Source: JAZOXB01 sp040096185 (GTDB taxonomy: Bacteria; Bacillota; Clostridia; Oscillospirales; Oscillospiraceae). Taken from it: DNA of 5,736 nt. The DNA lies in the NCBI RefSeq assembly GCF_040096185.1, contig NZ_JBBMFF010000192.1:1-5736 (forward strand), read 5' to 3'. Below, one piece after another: positions 1-5,720 of this stretch (the first letter of the stretch is position 1; every line of letters starts with the position of its first letter). Under the pieces are notes generated by a model. The model made no database searches, was not told the DNA's origin, and was given only the letters and a program-made list of their open reading frames with translations. A program made the position numbers and the translations under genes.

Positions 1-23
1 GCCATTCAAAAGTGCCTGCAAGG

Positions 24-94
24 CCCTCTCAGTCACCTTCGGTGACAGCTCTCCCAGTGGGAGAGCCAAGGACGCTTTGCTCCTCGGAATGACA
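24..94 (+). repeat. Dispersed tandem-hairpin intergenic repeat, left copy
   Basis: Seen: a CCCTCTCAG leader (24-32), a first hairpin with 5-bp stem TCACC/GGTGA (33-37 with 41-45, loop TTC), and a second hairpin with 8-bp stem GCTCTCCC/GGGAGAGC (48-55 with 59-66, loop AGT). Then come CCAAG, a 17-nt segment, and a closing AATGACA (88-94). A second copy lies in inverted orientation at 5661-5720. Positions 24-70 match 5674-5720 (reverse complement) at 38 of 47 positions, and the first stem differs by paired changes. From memory, such CTCTCCC-N3-GGGAGAG elements are common between genes in Oscillospiraceae genomes. The function is unknown; a structured RNA end, a terminator or a non-autonomous mobile repeat are all possible. 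Confidence 0.8.
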
Positions 95-173
95 CGAAAA
101 GGCGGCGCTTGCCATTCTGGCGATGGCCTGAGCTTATCGTCAGCACCTTTCCTGCCCTTTTCTGCCCAAATTT

Positions 174-203
174 TTCTGCACACCCCCTGTGCAATGTGCA
201 GAA
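174..203. promoter_or_regulatory. Inverted pair of near-consensus DnaA boxes
   Basis: TTCTGCACA reads forward at 174-182 and its exact reverse complement lies at 195-203, with 12 nt between. Each differs from the relaxed DnaA box TTWTNCACA only at position 3. A third TGTGCA (188-193) sits between them. The assignment to DnaA is by resemblance only. Confidence 0.35.
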
Positions 204-265
204 GTTTCCTGTTCACAGATTTTTGCCCGATTTTTCCGCACAAGCCCTGTTCAGAACGCTCTCTT

Positions 266-274
266 TTTTCCACA
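266..274 (+). promoter_or_regulatory. DnaA box (TTTTCCACA)
   Basis: TTTTCCACA differs from the strong consensus TTATCCACA by one A-to-T change that the relaxed consensus TTWTNCACA allows. It is the best DnaA box in the window and sits in the third 23-nt module, about 130 nt before dnaN. Confidence 0.5.
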
Positions 275-320
275 GCCCCATGTGCATGGCCGCGCATTGG
301 GATTTCAGGGCTTGCGGGAC

Positions 321-329
321 TTTTGCACA
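321..329 (+). promoter_or_regulatory. DnaA box (TTTTGCACA)
   Basis: TTTTGCACA fits TTWTNCACA exactly. It is the box closest to dnaN and directly precedes the AT-rich stretch at 347-387, the arrangement expected if DnaA were to spread from a box into an unwinding region. Confidence 0.45.
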
Positions 330-335
330 TAAGTT

Positions 336-387
336 TTGCCTACGGACTACGAATACTAAAAATTATCCTACCTATCTTCTCAGATAG
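336..387 (+). promoter_or_regulatory. AT-rich leader of dnaN: possible promoter or unwinding site, with small hairpin
   Basis: This is the most AT-rich patch of the window (strongest at 351-366). Near its end CTATCT (372-377) and AGATAG (382-387) form a 6-bp hairpin with a TCTC loop. A poor sigma-A-type promoter can be drawn: TTGCCT (336-341), 16-nt spacer, AAAAAT (358-363), each matching 4 of 6 consensus bases. On the bottom strand five TAG trinucleotides fall between 340 and 374. The patch could be the dnaN promoter, an origin unwinding element, or both; neither reading is firm. The stretch from here to dnaN has no strong Shine-Dalgarno, only GCGAG at 394-398. Confidence 0.25.
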
Positions 388-404
388 AGAAAGCGAGTGT
401 TGTT

Positions 405-1517
405 ATGAAGTTTACCTGTGAAAAAGCGCTGCTGGTCTCTGCCCTGTCCGTTGCGAGCCGCACCGTCGCACAGAAGAGCACCATTCCCTGTCTCGAGGGC
501 GTGCTTCTCCGGGCGGGCGTCGCGCTGCAGCTCACGGGCTACAATCTGGAAACGGGCATCACCGTCCACGTCGGTGCCCAGATCCAGGAGGCAGGCTCGT
601 GCGTCATGCCCGCTCGCCTGTTCTTTGATATCGTCCGGAAGCTGCCGGATGAGATGGTCTCCATCACCGTCGACCACAAGCAGCAGGTCTCCATCCGTGC
701 AGGCGCGGCCTTCTTCCAGATCACGGCCATGGATTCCGAGGACTATCCCGAGCTGCCGGACGTCAACGGCAAGAGCGGCGTGACCATGCCGCAGTCCGCG
801 CTGAAGGCCATGATCTCCGGCACGATCTTCTCCGTGTCCGAAAATCAGGCCCGCCCCATCCAGACCGGCTGCCTGATGGAGGTCACGGAGGATTCCGTCA
901 CCATGGTCGCCGTGGACAGCTTCCGGTTGGCCCGCCGTACCTGGCACACGGAAAACGCCGCGAACCATACCCTGAAATTCGTCGTCCCCGCCGCCGGCCT
1001 CAAGGAGATCGAGCGCATTCTCGAGGACTCCGACGAGCCCGTTACCTTCACGCTCGGCGATAAGCACATCCTTTTCTCCATCGGCGACGCCCTGCTCGTC
1101 AGCCGCGTGCTTGAGGGCGAATTCATCGACTGGCGCCGCGTTGTCCCCACAAACTGCGGCACCGTCCTCACCGCGAACGTCGCGGAGCTGACCTCCTCCA
1201 TCGAGCGCGTCAGCCTCATCATCTCCGAAAAGGTCAAAAGCCCCGTCCGCTGCGTCTTCGGTGATAATATGGCCGACTTCCGCACGGCGAACACCATCGG
1301 CTCCGCGCACGACACCTGCTCCATCGCCGGGAACGGCGGCGAACTGGAGATCGGCTTCAACAGCCGCTACCTCCTCGATGCGCTGCGCGTTATCCCGAGC
1401 GAGGAGGTCACGCTGGAGCTGCAGAACGGCCTGAGCCCCATCGTCTTCACCCCGTGCGACAAAAAATATGACTTTGCCTATATGGTCCTGCCGGTCCGCC
1501 TGCGCAGCAACAGCTAA
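405..1517 (+). CDS. dnaN: DNA polymerase III subunit beta (sliding clamp)
   Basis: DnaN forms a ring-shaped dimer around DNA that tethers the replicative polymerase and other repair and replication proteins through a hydrophobic cleft. At 370 residues it has the usual length (about 366-378). The start MKFT is the family's typical N-terminus. Recognisable stretches are TIPCLEGV (26-33), RLFFDIVRKLPDE (71-83), DSEDYPELP (110-118), ARPIQTG (149-155), VDSFRLARR (170-178, the VDSxRLA-type strand of the middle domain), LEGEFIDWRRVVP (236-248), FNSRYLLDAL (318-327) and the C-terminal VLPVRL (361-366), which resembles the LPVR/MPMRL end that lines the cleft. No strong Shine-Dalgarno precedes it. The next gene begins 6 nt after its TAA, so it probably heads the operon. 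Confidence 0.97.
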   Translation: MKFTCEKALLVSALSVASRTVAQKSTIPCLEGVLLRAGVALQLTGYNLETGITVHVGAQIQEAGSCVMPARLFFDIVRKLPDEMVSITVDHKQQVSIRAGAAFFQITAMDSEDYPELPDVNGKSGVTMPQSALKAMISGTIFSVSENQARPIQTGCLMEVTEDSVTMVAVDSFRLARRTWHTENAANHTLKFVVPAAGLKEIERILEDSDEPVTFTLGDKHILFSIGDALLVSRVLEGEFIDWRRVVPTNCGTVLTANVAELTSSIERVSLIISEKVKSPVRCVFGDNMADFRTANTIGSAHDTCSIAGNGGELEIGFNSRYLLDALRVIPSEEVTLELQNGLSPIVFTPCDKKYDFAYMVLPVRLRSNS

Positions 1518-1523
1518 GACCGG

Positions 1524-2054
1524 ATGAACGTTCCTTTTCTTGTCAGCAATATCCTCTCCGGCGTGGGCATGTGCGCGATGCTGGCAAGCACCGCCCTGCG
1601 CAGCCGGAGAAAGATCCTCGCGGTCCAGTCCGTGAACCACGCCCTTTCCATGGCGGCCTGCTCGCTTTTGCACGGCTGGAGCGGCGCGGTGCAGGAGGCC
1701 GTGAACCTCGTGCGTGACCTCGCCGTTCTGCTGTTCGGCAAATTGAACCGCTTCTGGCAGATCTTTTTCGTGGCGGCGGCGCTGGGACTCGGCGCGGCGG
1801 TCACGTTTGCGGGAGGCTTTCAGTGGTACGGCCTGCTTCCCGTTCTGGCCACGGCCCTCTATTCCGCCGTCGTCGTCCACCCGCGGTGCAATGCCCGCTG
1901 GATCAAGGCCTCTACGGCCGTCTGCACGATGATGTGGGCGGTCTACAGCCTCTTTATCCGCAATTATGTCTACGTTCTGACGAACGTCATCACCTCGGCC
2001 TCCGCCGTCCTTTTCCTGCTGCGGAGCCGAAAGCAAGGAGAAACAACCGTATGA
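1524..2054 (+). CDS. YgjV-family multi-pass membrane protein
   Basis: This 176-residue protein is almost wholly hydrophobic, with about six or seven likely membrane segments (near 5-25, 33-50, 54-72, 77-97, 101-119, 128-148 and 150-167) and short basic loops such as RSRRK (26-30) and RSRKQ (167-171). It resembles E. coli YgjV (inner membrane protein family Imp-YgjV): both have an NxxR motif in the third helix (here N61-L-V-R64) and an LLPV-x-x-T stretch (104-110). The family has no established function that I know of. It starts 6 nt after dnaN with no clear Shine-Dalgarno, which suggests translation coupled to dnaN, and its TGA overlaps the start of yaaA by 4 nt. A membrane protein here is not part of the usual order; codon use looks like its neighbours, so there is no sign of very recent acquisition. 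Confidence 0.75.
   Translation: MNVPFLVSNILSGVGMCAMLASTALRSRRKILAVQSVNHALSMAACSLLHGWSGAVQEAVNLVRDLAVLLFGKLNRFWQIFFVAAALGLGAAVTFAGGFQWYGLLPVLATALYSAVVVHPRCNARWIKASTAVCTMMWAVYSLFIRNYVYVLTNVITSASAVLFLLRSRKQGETTV
2035..2040 (+). promoter_or_regulatory. Shine-Dalgarno of yaaA
   Basis: AAGGAG sits 10 nt before the ATG at 2051. The open frame continues upstream to 1823 inside the preceding gene, so this site, together with homology beginning just after the ATG, fixes the start at 2051. Confidence 0.75.
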
Positions 2055-2305
2055 AAGTTCGTGTCCGGCGGGTGTCCGCCGAGGATGTCCCCGTGGCCAT
2101 CACCACGGAATTTATCAAGCTGGAGAGCTTTTTGAAGCTGGCAAACGCCGTCCCGTCCGGCGGCATGGCGAAAAACTTCATCCAGAACGGCGAGGTGCTC
2201 GTCAACGGCGAGCCGTGCACCATGCGCGGCAAAAAGCTCCGTCCCGGCGACGACGTCCGGTTTGACGGCGTGACCTACTGCGTCCGCGCCGCGCATGCAG
2301 ATTGA
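2051..2305 (+). CDS. yaaA: S4-domain RNA-binding protein YaaA (near-RecF type)
   Basis: This 84-residue protein carries one S4 fold, an RNA-binding module. It matches the B. subtilis YaaA pattern that lies between dnaN and recF: KLESFLKLANAV (23-34), SGGMAKNFI (36-44), GEVLVNGEP (47-55), RGKKLRPGD (59-67). The family member in B. subtilis has been linked to ribosomes (also called RlbA, from memory); it is not the unrelated E. coli YaaA. The start was set at 2051 by the AAGGAG site and by homology. The extra N-terminal MKVRVRRVSAEDV, rich in basic residues, makes it somewhat longer than the ~71-residue Bacillus protein. It overlaps the upstream gene by 4 nt (ATGA) and recF by 11 nt. Confidence 0.92.
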   Translation: MKVRVRRVSAEDVPVAITTEFIKLESFLKLANAVPSGGMAKNFIQNGEVLVNGEPCTMRGKKLRPGDDVRFDGVTYCVRAAHAD

Positions 2306-3404
2306 CCGCCTCAGCCTGCGCGGCTTCCGGAATTACGAGGATGCGCAGGCGCAGTTCGTCCCCGGCGTGAATCTCCTCGTCGGCGGGAACGCCAACGGCA
2401 AGACGAACCTGCTCGAGGCCGTCAGCTATCTCTCCACGGGCCGCTCGTTCCGCACCCGCCGCGAGGCGGAGCTCATCCGCTTCGGCGCAGACTTTGCGGA
2501 GCTGCGCGCGCAGGTGCAGTCGCAGGAGCGCACACGCGAGCTGCGCGCCGTGCTGTTTACCGGCAGGCGGCCGCGCCAGCTGTGGCTCGCCGGGGTCAGG
2601 CAGCGCAGCCGCGCCGCCCTTTCCGGCGTGCTCACGAGCGTGCTGTTCTGCCCGGAGGACCTTATGATCCTCAAAAAGGGCGCGGCCGGCCGCCGCAGGC
2701 TTATGGACGGCGTCATCTGCCAGCTCCGCCCGAATTACGAGGCCGCGCTGGCCGAATACGGCCGCCTGCTCGACCAGAAGTCCGCCCTGCTGCGCGAGCG
2801 CTATGACAATCCCTCCCTCCTGCAGGTCCTGCCGGAGTATGACCTCCGCATGGCCCAGACGGGCGCGCTCGTCATTTCGTACCGCGCCCGCTATGTCAAG
2901 GCGCTGGCGCAGGAGGCCGCGCGCTATCACCGGGAATTTTCCGGCGACAGCGAGACGCTCGAGCTGACCTACCGCACGGTCTCGACCGTGACGGATCCCT
3001 TTGCCCCGCCCGAGACGCTCTGCGCCCAGCTGCAGGAGCATCAGCGCAGCCACGCCCGCGCCGAGCTCGAGAGCGCGCAGTGCCTGTCCGGCCCGCATAA
3101 GGACGACTTCGAGGCCGTCATCAACGGCCTGCCCGTGGCGCAGTTCGCCTCGCAGGGGCAGACGCGCACGGCCGTCATCTCTCTCAAGCTTGCCGAGCGC
3201 GCCCTGCTGCGGCAGGGAACGGGCGAAACGCCCGTGCTGCTGCTCGACGACGTGCTGTCCGAGCTGGATGCCGGGCGGCAGGACTTTGTTTTGAACCAGC
3301 TCCGCGAGGGGCAGGTCTTTATCACCTGCTGTGAAACGGACCGCCTGACCAGTCTCGGCCAGGTGCTGTCCATCCGCAGCGGCACCATCGGAGGGGCGCA
3401 GTAA
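2295..3404 (+). CDS. recF: DNA replication and repair protein RecF
   Basis: RecF is an SMC-like ATPase that binds gapped DNA and, with RecO and RecR, helps load RecA for gap repair and fork restart. It has 369 residues, the normal length. Seen in order: N-terminal LSLRGFRNYE (6-15), Walker A GGNANGKTN (30-38) followed by LLEAVSYLSTGRSFRT, FCPEDLMILKKG (118-129), GPHKDDF (266-272), the ABC-type signature SQGQTRT (286-292), and Walker B VLLLDDVLSELD (314-325). All ATPase motifs are intact. The ATG at 2295 gives the standard RecF N-terminus and lies inside the end of yaaA (11-nt overlap) with no good Shine-Dalgarno, so it is probably coupled to yaaA translation. Its TAA shares one base with the ATG of remB. 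Confidence 0.96.
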   Translation: MQIDRLSLRGFRNYEDAQAQFVPGVNLLVGGNANGKTNLLEAVSYLSTGRSFRTRREAELIRFGADFAELRAQVQSQERTRELRAVLFTGRRPRQLWLAGVRQRSRAALSGVLTSVLFCPEDLMILKKGAAGRRRLMDGVICQLRPNYEAALAEYGRLLDQKSALLRERYDNPSLLQVLPEYDLRMAQTGALVISYRARYVKALAQEAARYHREFSGDSETLELTYRTVSTVTDPFAPPETLCAQLQEHQRSHARAELESAQCLSGPHKDDFEAVINGLPVAQFASQGQTRTAVISLKLAERALLRQGTGETPVLLLDDVLSELDAGRQDFVLNQLREGQVFITCCETDRLTSLGQVLSIRSGTIGGAQ

Positions 3405-3673
3405 TGTATCTATCCATCGGCGGCGATATGGCCGTGCGGGACCGCACCCTCATCGGGATCTTTGATCTGGACAATACGACCTGCTCCCGCGACACGCGCG
3501 CGTTTTTAACGGCCGCGGAGCAGGGCGGTCAGGTGGTCGACGTCTCCGGCGCATTGCCGAAGAGCTTCCTCCTGACCGAGGAATTCGGCATGGACCGCGT
3601 GTATCTCACGCAGTTCAACGCGGGAATTCTGGAAAAGCGCATGGAACAAAAGGAGAACACAATTCATGTCTGA
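3404..3673 (+). CDS. remB: Extracellular matrix regulator RemB (DUF370)
   Basis: This 89-residue protein belongs to the DUF370 family. It shares with B. subtilis RemB (YaaB), encoded at the same place between recF and gyrB, the start MYLSIGGDMAV (1-11), the IGIFDLDN stretch (17-24), the LPKSFLLT strand (51-58) and VYLTQFNAGILEKR (66-79). The related RemA is a DNA-binding activator of biofilm-matrix genes in Bacillus; RemB was found in the same genetic screen. Whether this protein controls matrix genes here is unknown. A good Shine-Dalgarno (GGAGGGG, 3390-3396) lies 7 nt before the ATG, which overlaps the recF stop as TAATG. The end overlaps gyrB by 8 nt. The short acidic and polar tail (80-89) is not conserved in the Bacillus protein. 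Confidence 0.88.
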   Translation: MYLSIGGDMAVRDRTLIGIFDLDNTTCSRDTRAFLTAAEQGGQVVDVSGALPKSFLLTEEFGMDRVYLTQFNAGILEKRMEQKENTIHV

Positions 3674-5606
3674 AGAACTGCTGAATACGACTGTGGAACA
3701 GGAATACGACGCCTCACAGATTCAGGTCCTTGAGGGGCTGGAGGCCGTCCGGAAACGTCCGGGCATGTATATCGGCTCGACGTCCGCCAGCGGCCTGCAC
3801 CATCTCGTCTATGAGATCGTGGACAACGCCATCGACGAGGCCCTCGCGGGCTACTGCACCCACATCACCGTGACGATCAACCCAGGCGACACCATCACCG
3901 TCACCGATAACGGCCGCGGCATCCCCGTGGACATTCAGGCCCAGACCGGCCGCCCCGCGCTCGAGGTCGTCTATACGGTCCTGCATGCGGGCGGCAAATT
4001 CGGCGGCGGCGGCTATAAGGTCTCCGGCGGCCTGCACGGCGTCGGTGCGTCCGTCGTCAACGCCCTGTCCGAGTGGCTCACGGTCGAGGTCCATAAAGAG
4101 GGCAAGATCTATCAGATGAAGTTCGCCCGCGGCAATATCACGCAGGAAATGCGCATCATCGGCGATACGGACAGGCACGGCACCATCGTCACCTTCAAGC
4201 CCGACCCCGAGATGTTCGACACCCTTATCTACGACTACGAGACGCTCCACACCCGTATGCGCGAGCAGGCCTTCCTGAACGCCGGCCTGCGCATCGAGAT
4301 CGCCGACCGCCGCATGGAGGACGGCCCGTCCGACTCCATGTGCTACGAGGGCGGCATCCGCGAGTTCGTCCTCTGGCACAACCGCCACAAGACGCCTCTG
4401 CACGAGGAGGTCGTCTATATGGCGGGCGTTCGCCGCGACGCCGAGGCAGAGGTCGCCCTGCAGTACCACGACGGCTATAACGAGACCATCGTCTCGTTTG
4501 CCAATAACATTCACACGCCGGAGGGCGGCATGCATGAGACGGGCTTCAAAACGGCCCTGACCCGCGTGCTCAATGCCTACGGCGTGAAGACCGGCGTCAT
4601 CAAGACCGACGCCGATAAGGTCTCCGGCGAGGATTGCCGCGAGGGCTTGACCGCCGTCATCTCCGTGAAGCTGACGGACGCCCAGTTCGAGGGCCAGACG
4701 AAGGCCAAGCTCGGCAACGCCTATATCCGCACCCTCGTCGATTCTATCGTCAACGAGCAGCTGTCCACCTATTTTGAGGAGCATCCTGCCGTCGCCCGCA
4801 TCATCCTTGAGAAGGCCATGACGGCCAACCGCGCCCGCGAGGCCGCCCGCAAGGCCCGCGAGTCCATCCGCCGCAAGACGGCGCTCGGCGGGGCGGCCAT
4901 GCCGGACAAGCTGCGCGACTGCAACGAGACGGACGCCAGCCTGACCGAGATCTATATCGTCGAGGGCGATTCCGCAGGCGGCTCGGCCACGCAGGGCCGC
5001 GACTCCCGCTTCCAAGCCATCCTGCCGCTGTGGGGCAAGATGCTCAATGTCGAGAAGGTCCGCGAGGACAAGGTCATCGGCAACGACAAGCTCCAGCCCG
5101 TCATCACGGCCCTCGGCGCGGGCATCGGCGAGGAATTCCACCTCGATAAGCTCCGCTATCACAAGATCATCATCATGGCCGATGCCGATGTCGACGGCAG
5201 CCATATCCGCACGCTGCTGCTGACGTTCTTCTTCCGCTATATGCGCCCGCTCATCGAGAACGGCTATGTCTATTCCGCCATGCCGCCCCTGTATAAGCTC
5301 ACCCGCGGCAAGACATCCCGCGTCGCCTTCTCCGACGACGAGCGCGACCGCATCTCCGCCGAGCTCCGCGCGGACAATCCCAATGCCAAGGTCGATATCT
5401 CCCGCTATAAGGGCCTCGGCGAGATGGACGCCCACGAGCTGTGGGAGACCACCATGGACCCCGAAAAGCGCACGCTCAAGCAGATCCGCCTTGAGGACGC
5501 CGTCAAGGCCGATGAGATCTTCACCCTCCTCATGGGCGAAAAGGTCGAGCCGCGCAAGGAATATATCGAGCAGAATGCAAAGTATGTCGTGAATCTGGAT
5601 TATTGA
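3666..5606 (+). CDS. gyrB: DNA gyrase subunit B
   Basis: GyrB supplies the ATPase and part of the DNA-cleavage site of gyrase (GyrA2GyrB2), which introduces negative supercoils. At 646 residues it is the short Gram-positive form. Seen: GHKL ATPase motifs YEIVDNAIDEAL (49-60), TDNGRGIP (80-87) and GGLHGVGASVVNALS (121-135); the QTK loop FEGQTKAKLGN (341-351); TOPRIM motifs EGDSAGGS (433-440, with E433) and MADADVDGSH (504-513, metal ligands D506/D508/D510); and the C-terminal RYKGLGEMDAHELWETTMDP (580-599). AAAAGGAG (3648-3655) lies 10 nt before the ATG. GyrB rather than ParE is chosen from the neighbours. T442 and W456 replace residues that are usually basic (E. coli K433 and K447). gyrA does not follow within the 130 nt that remain. 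Confidence 0.96.
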   Translation: MSEELLNTTVEQEYDASQIQVLEGLEAVRKRPGMYIGSTSASGLHHLVYEIVDNAIDEALAGYCTHITVTINPGDTITVTDNGRGIPVDIQAQTGRPALEVVYTVLHAGGKFGGGGYKVSGGLHGVGASVVNALSEWLTVEVHKEGKIYQMKFARGNITQEMRIIGDTDRHGTIVTFKPDPEMFDTLIYDYETLHTRMREQAFLNAGLRIEIADRRMEDGPSDSMCYEGGIREFVLWHNRHKTPLHEEVVYMAGVRRDAEAEVALQYHDGYNETIVSFANNIHTPEGGMHETGFKTALTRVLNAYGVKTGVIKTDADKVSGEDCREGLTAVISVKLTDAQFEGQTKAKLGNAYIRTLVDSIVNEQLSTYFEEHPAVARIILEKAMTANRAREAARKARESIRRKTALGGAAMPDKLRDCNETDASLTEIYIVEGDSAGGSATQGRDSRFQAILPLWGKMLNVEKVREDKVIGNDKLQPVITALGAGIGEEFHLDKLRYHKIIIMADADVDGSHIRTLLLTFFFRYMRPLIENGYVYSAMPPLYKLTRGKTSRVAFSDDERDRISAELRADNPNAKVDISRYKGLGEMDAHELWETTMDPEKRTLKQIRLEDAVKADEIFTLLMGEKVEPRKEYIEQNAKYVVNLDY

Positions 5607-5617
5607 TTCTGTTTCCG

Positions 5618-5653
5618 GGCCTGTCCCTGCGCCCCGGCGAATGCGACAGGCTC
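5618..5653 (+). terminator. Stem-loop after gyrB, possible terminator
   Basis: Twelve nt after the gyrB stop, GGGCCTGTC (5618-5626) pairs with GACAGGCTC (5645-5653) in a 9-bp stem containing one G-U pair; a small inner CGC/GCG stem is possible at 5631-5640. No T-tract follows, so a classical intrinsic terminator is not shown. It may act together with the hairpins of the repeat just downstream. Confidence 0.4.
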
Positions 5654-5660
5654 CCAGACT

Positions 5661-5720
5661 TGTCATTGCGCAGCTTGGCTCTCCCTTTGGGAGAGCTGGC
5701 GGCGCAGCCGCCTGAGAGGG
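5661..5720 (-). repeat. Dispersed tandem-hairpin intergenic repeat, right copy (inverted)
   Basis: Read on the minus strand this has the same order as the copy at 24-94: CCCTCTCAG leader (5720-5712), first hairpin GCGGC-TGC-GCCGC (5711-5699), second hairpin GCTCTCCC-AAA-GGGAGAGC (5696-5678), CCAAG, a 6-nt segment, and closing AATGACA (5667-5661). The variable segment is 11 nt shorter than in the left copy (60 nt in all against 71). The first stem has different bases at three of its five pairs yet pairs fully. It lies about 55 nt downstream of gyrB and could contribute to ending that transcript. Confidence 0.8.

Larger units (their letters stand above)
171..286 (+). repeat. Three iteron-like 23-nt modules
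   Basis: Three 23-nt segments at 171-193, 231-253 and 264-286 share one plan: a T-tract of 5-6, then a CACA core (TGCACA, CGCACA or CCACA), a C-rich spacer, and TGTGCA or TGTTCA at the end. The first two begin exactly 60 nt apart, and their similarity extends upstream to a TGCCC at 163 and 224. Over 169-193 against 229-253, 20 of 25 positions agree. Inside the first module TGCACA (177-182) and TGTGCA (188-193) form a perfect inverted repeat with a 5-nt all-C spacer. These look like iterated protein-binding sites, plausibly for DnaA. Confidence 0.5.
97..404. other. Non-coding region upstream of dnaN, putative oriC part
   Basis: No credible gene lies here; the two short reading frames have no recognisable protein features. 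The stretch is poorer in G+C than the genes and rich in T-tracts followed by YNCACA. Two sites fit the relaxed DnaA-box consensus TTWTNCACA exactly (266-274 and 321-329). Weaker ones with one or two mismatches lie at 134-142, 174-182, 195-203 (minus strand), 209-217 and 234-242. The hexamer TGCACA, on either strand, occurs five times between 177 and 329. In Bacillus subtilis the region between dnaA and dnaN carries DnaA boxes and the unwinding site, so an origin role is a reasonable inference. The perfect TTATCCACA box is absent, and dnaA is not visible, so this remains putative. Confidence 0.55.

Noticed and set aside
278..289. Palindrome CCATG-TG-CATGG as an operator
   Set aside because: It is short and overlaps the end of the third 23-nt module, which already explains TGTGCA; there is nothing to link it to a regulator.
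77..421. Short plus-strand open frames between the left repeat and dnaN
   Set aside because: They cover the DnaA-box-rich region, have no Shine-Dalgarno or family resemblance, and run into or end near the dnaN start. Not supported as genes.
372..2036. A 554-codon open frame on the minus strand opposite dnaN and the YgjV-like gene
   Set aside because: It spans two well-supported genes in antisense, has a repetitive charged composition and no recognisable motif. It is a by-product of base composition.
1823..2050. N-terminal extension of yaaA inside the YgjV-like gene
   Set aside because: The frame is open, but similarity to YaaA starts just after the ATG at 2051, which has a good AAGGAG site 10 nt upstream; the extension is an arginine-rich shadow of the gene it overlaps.
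3714..5666. A 650-codon open frame on the minus strand opposite gyrB
   Set aside because: It mirrors gyrB almost end to end and exists because GC-rich codon use leaves few stops in the opposite frame. The translated product is low-complexity, rich in D, G, A and L, with no domain I recognise.
24..5720. The two flanking repeats as ends of a composite transposon or a CRISPR-like array
   Set aside because: There are only two copies, no transposase, no terminal inverted repeats within each copy and no regular spacers; the block between them is core replication machinery that is normally found together.
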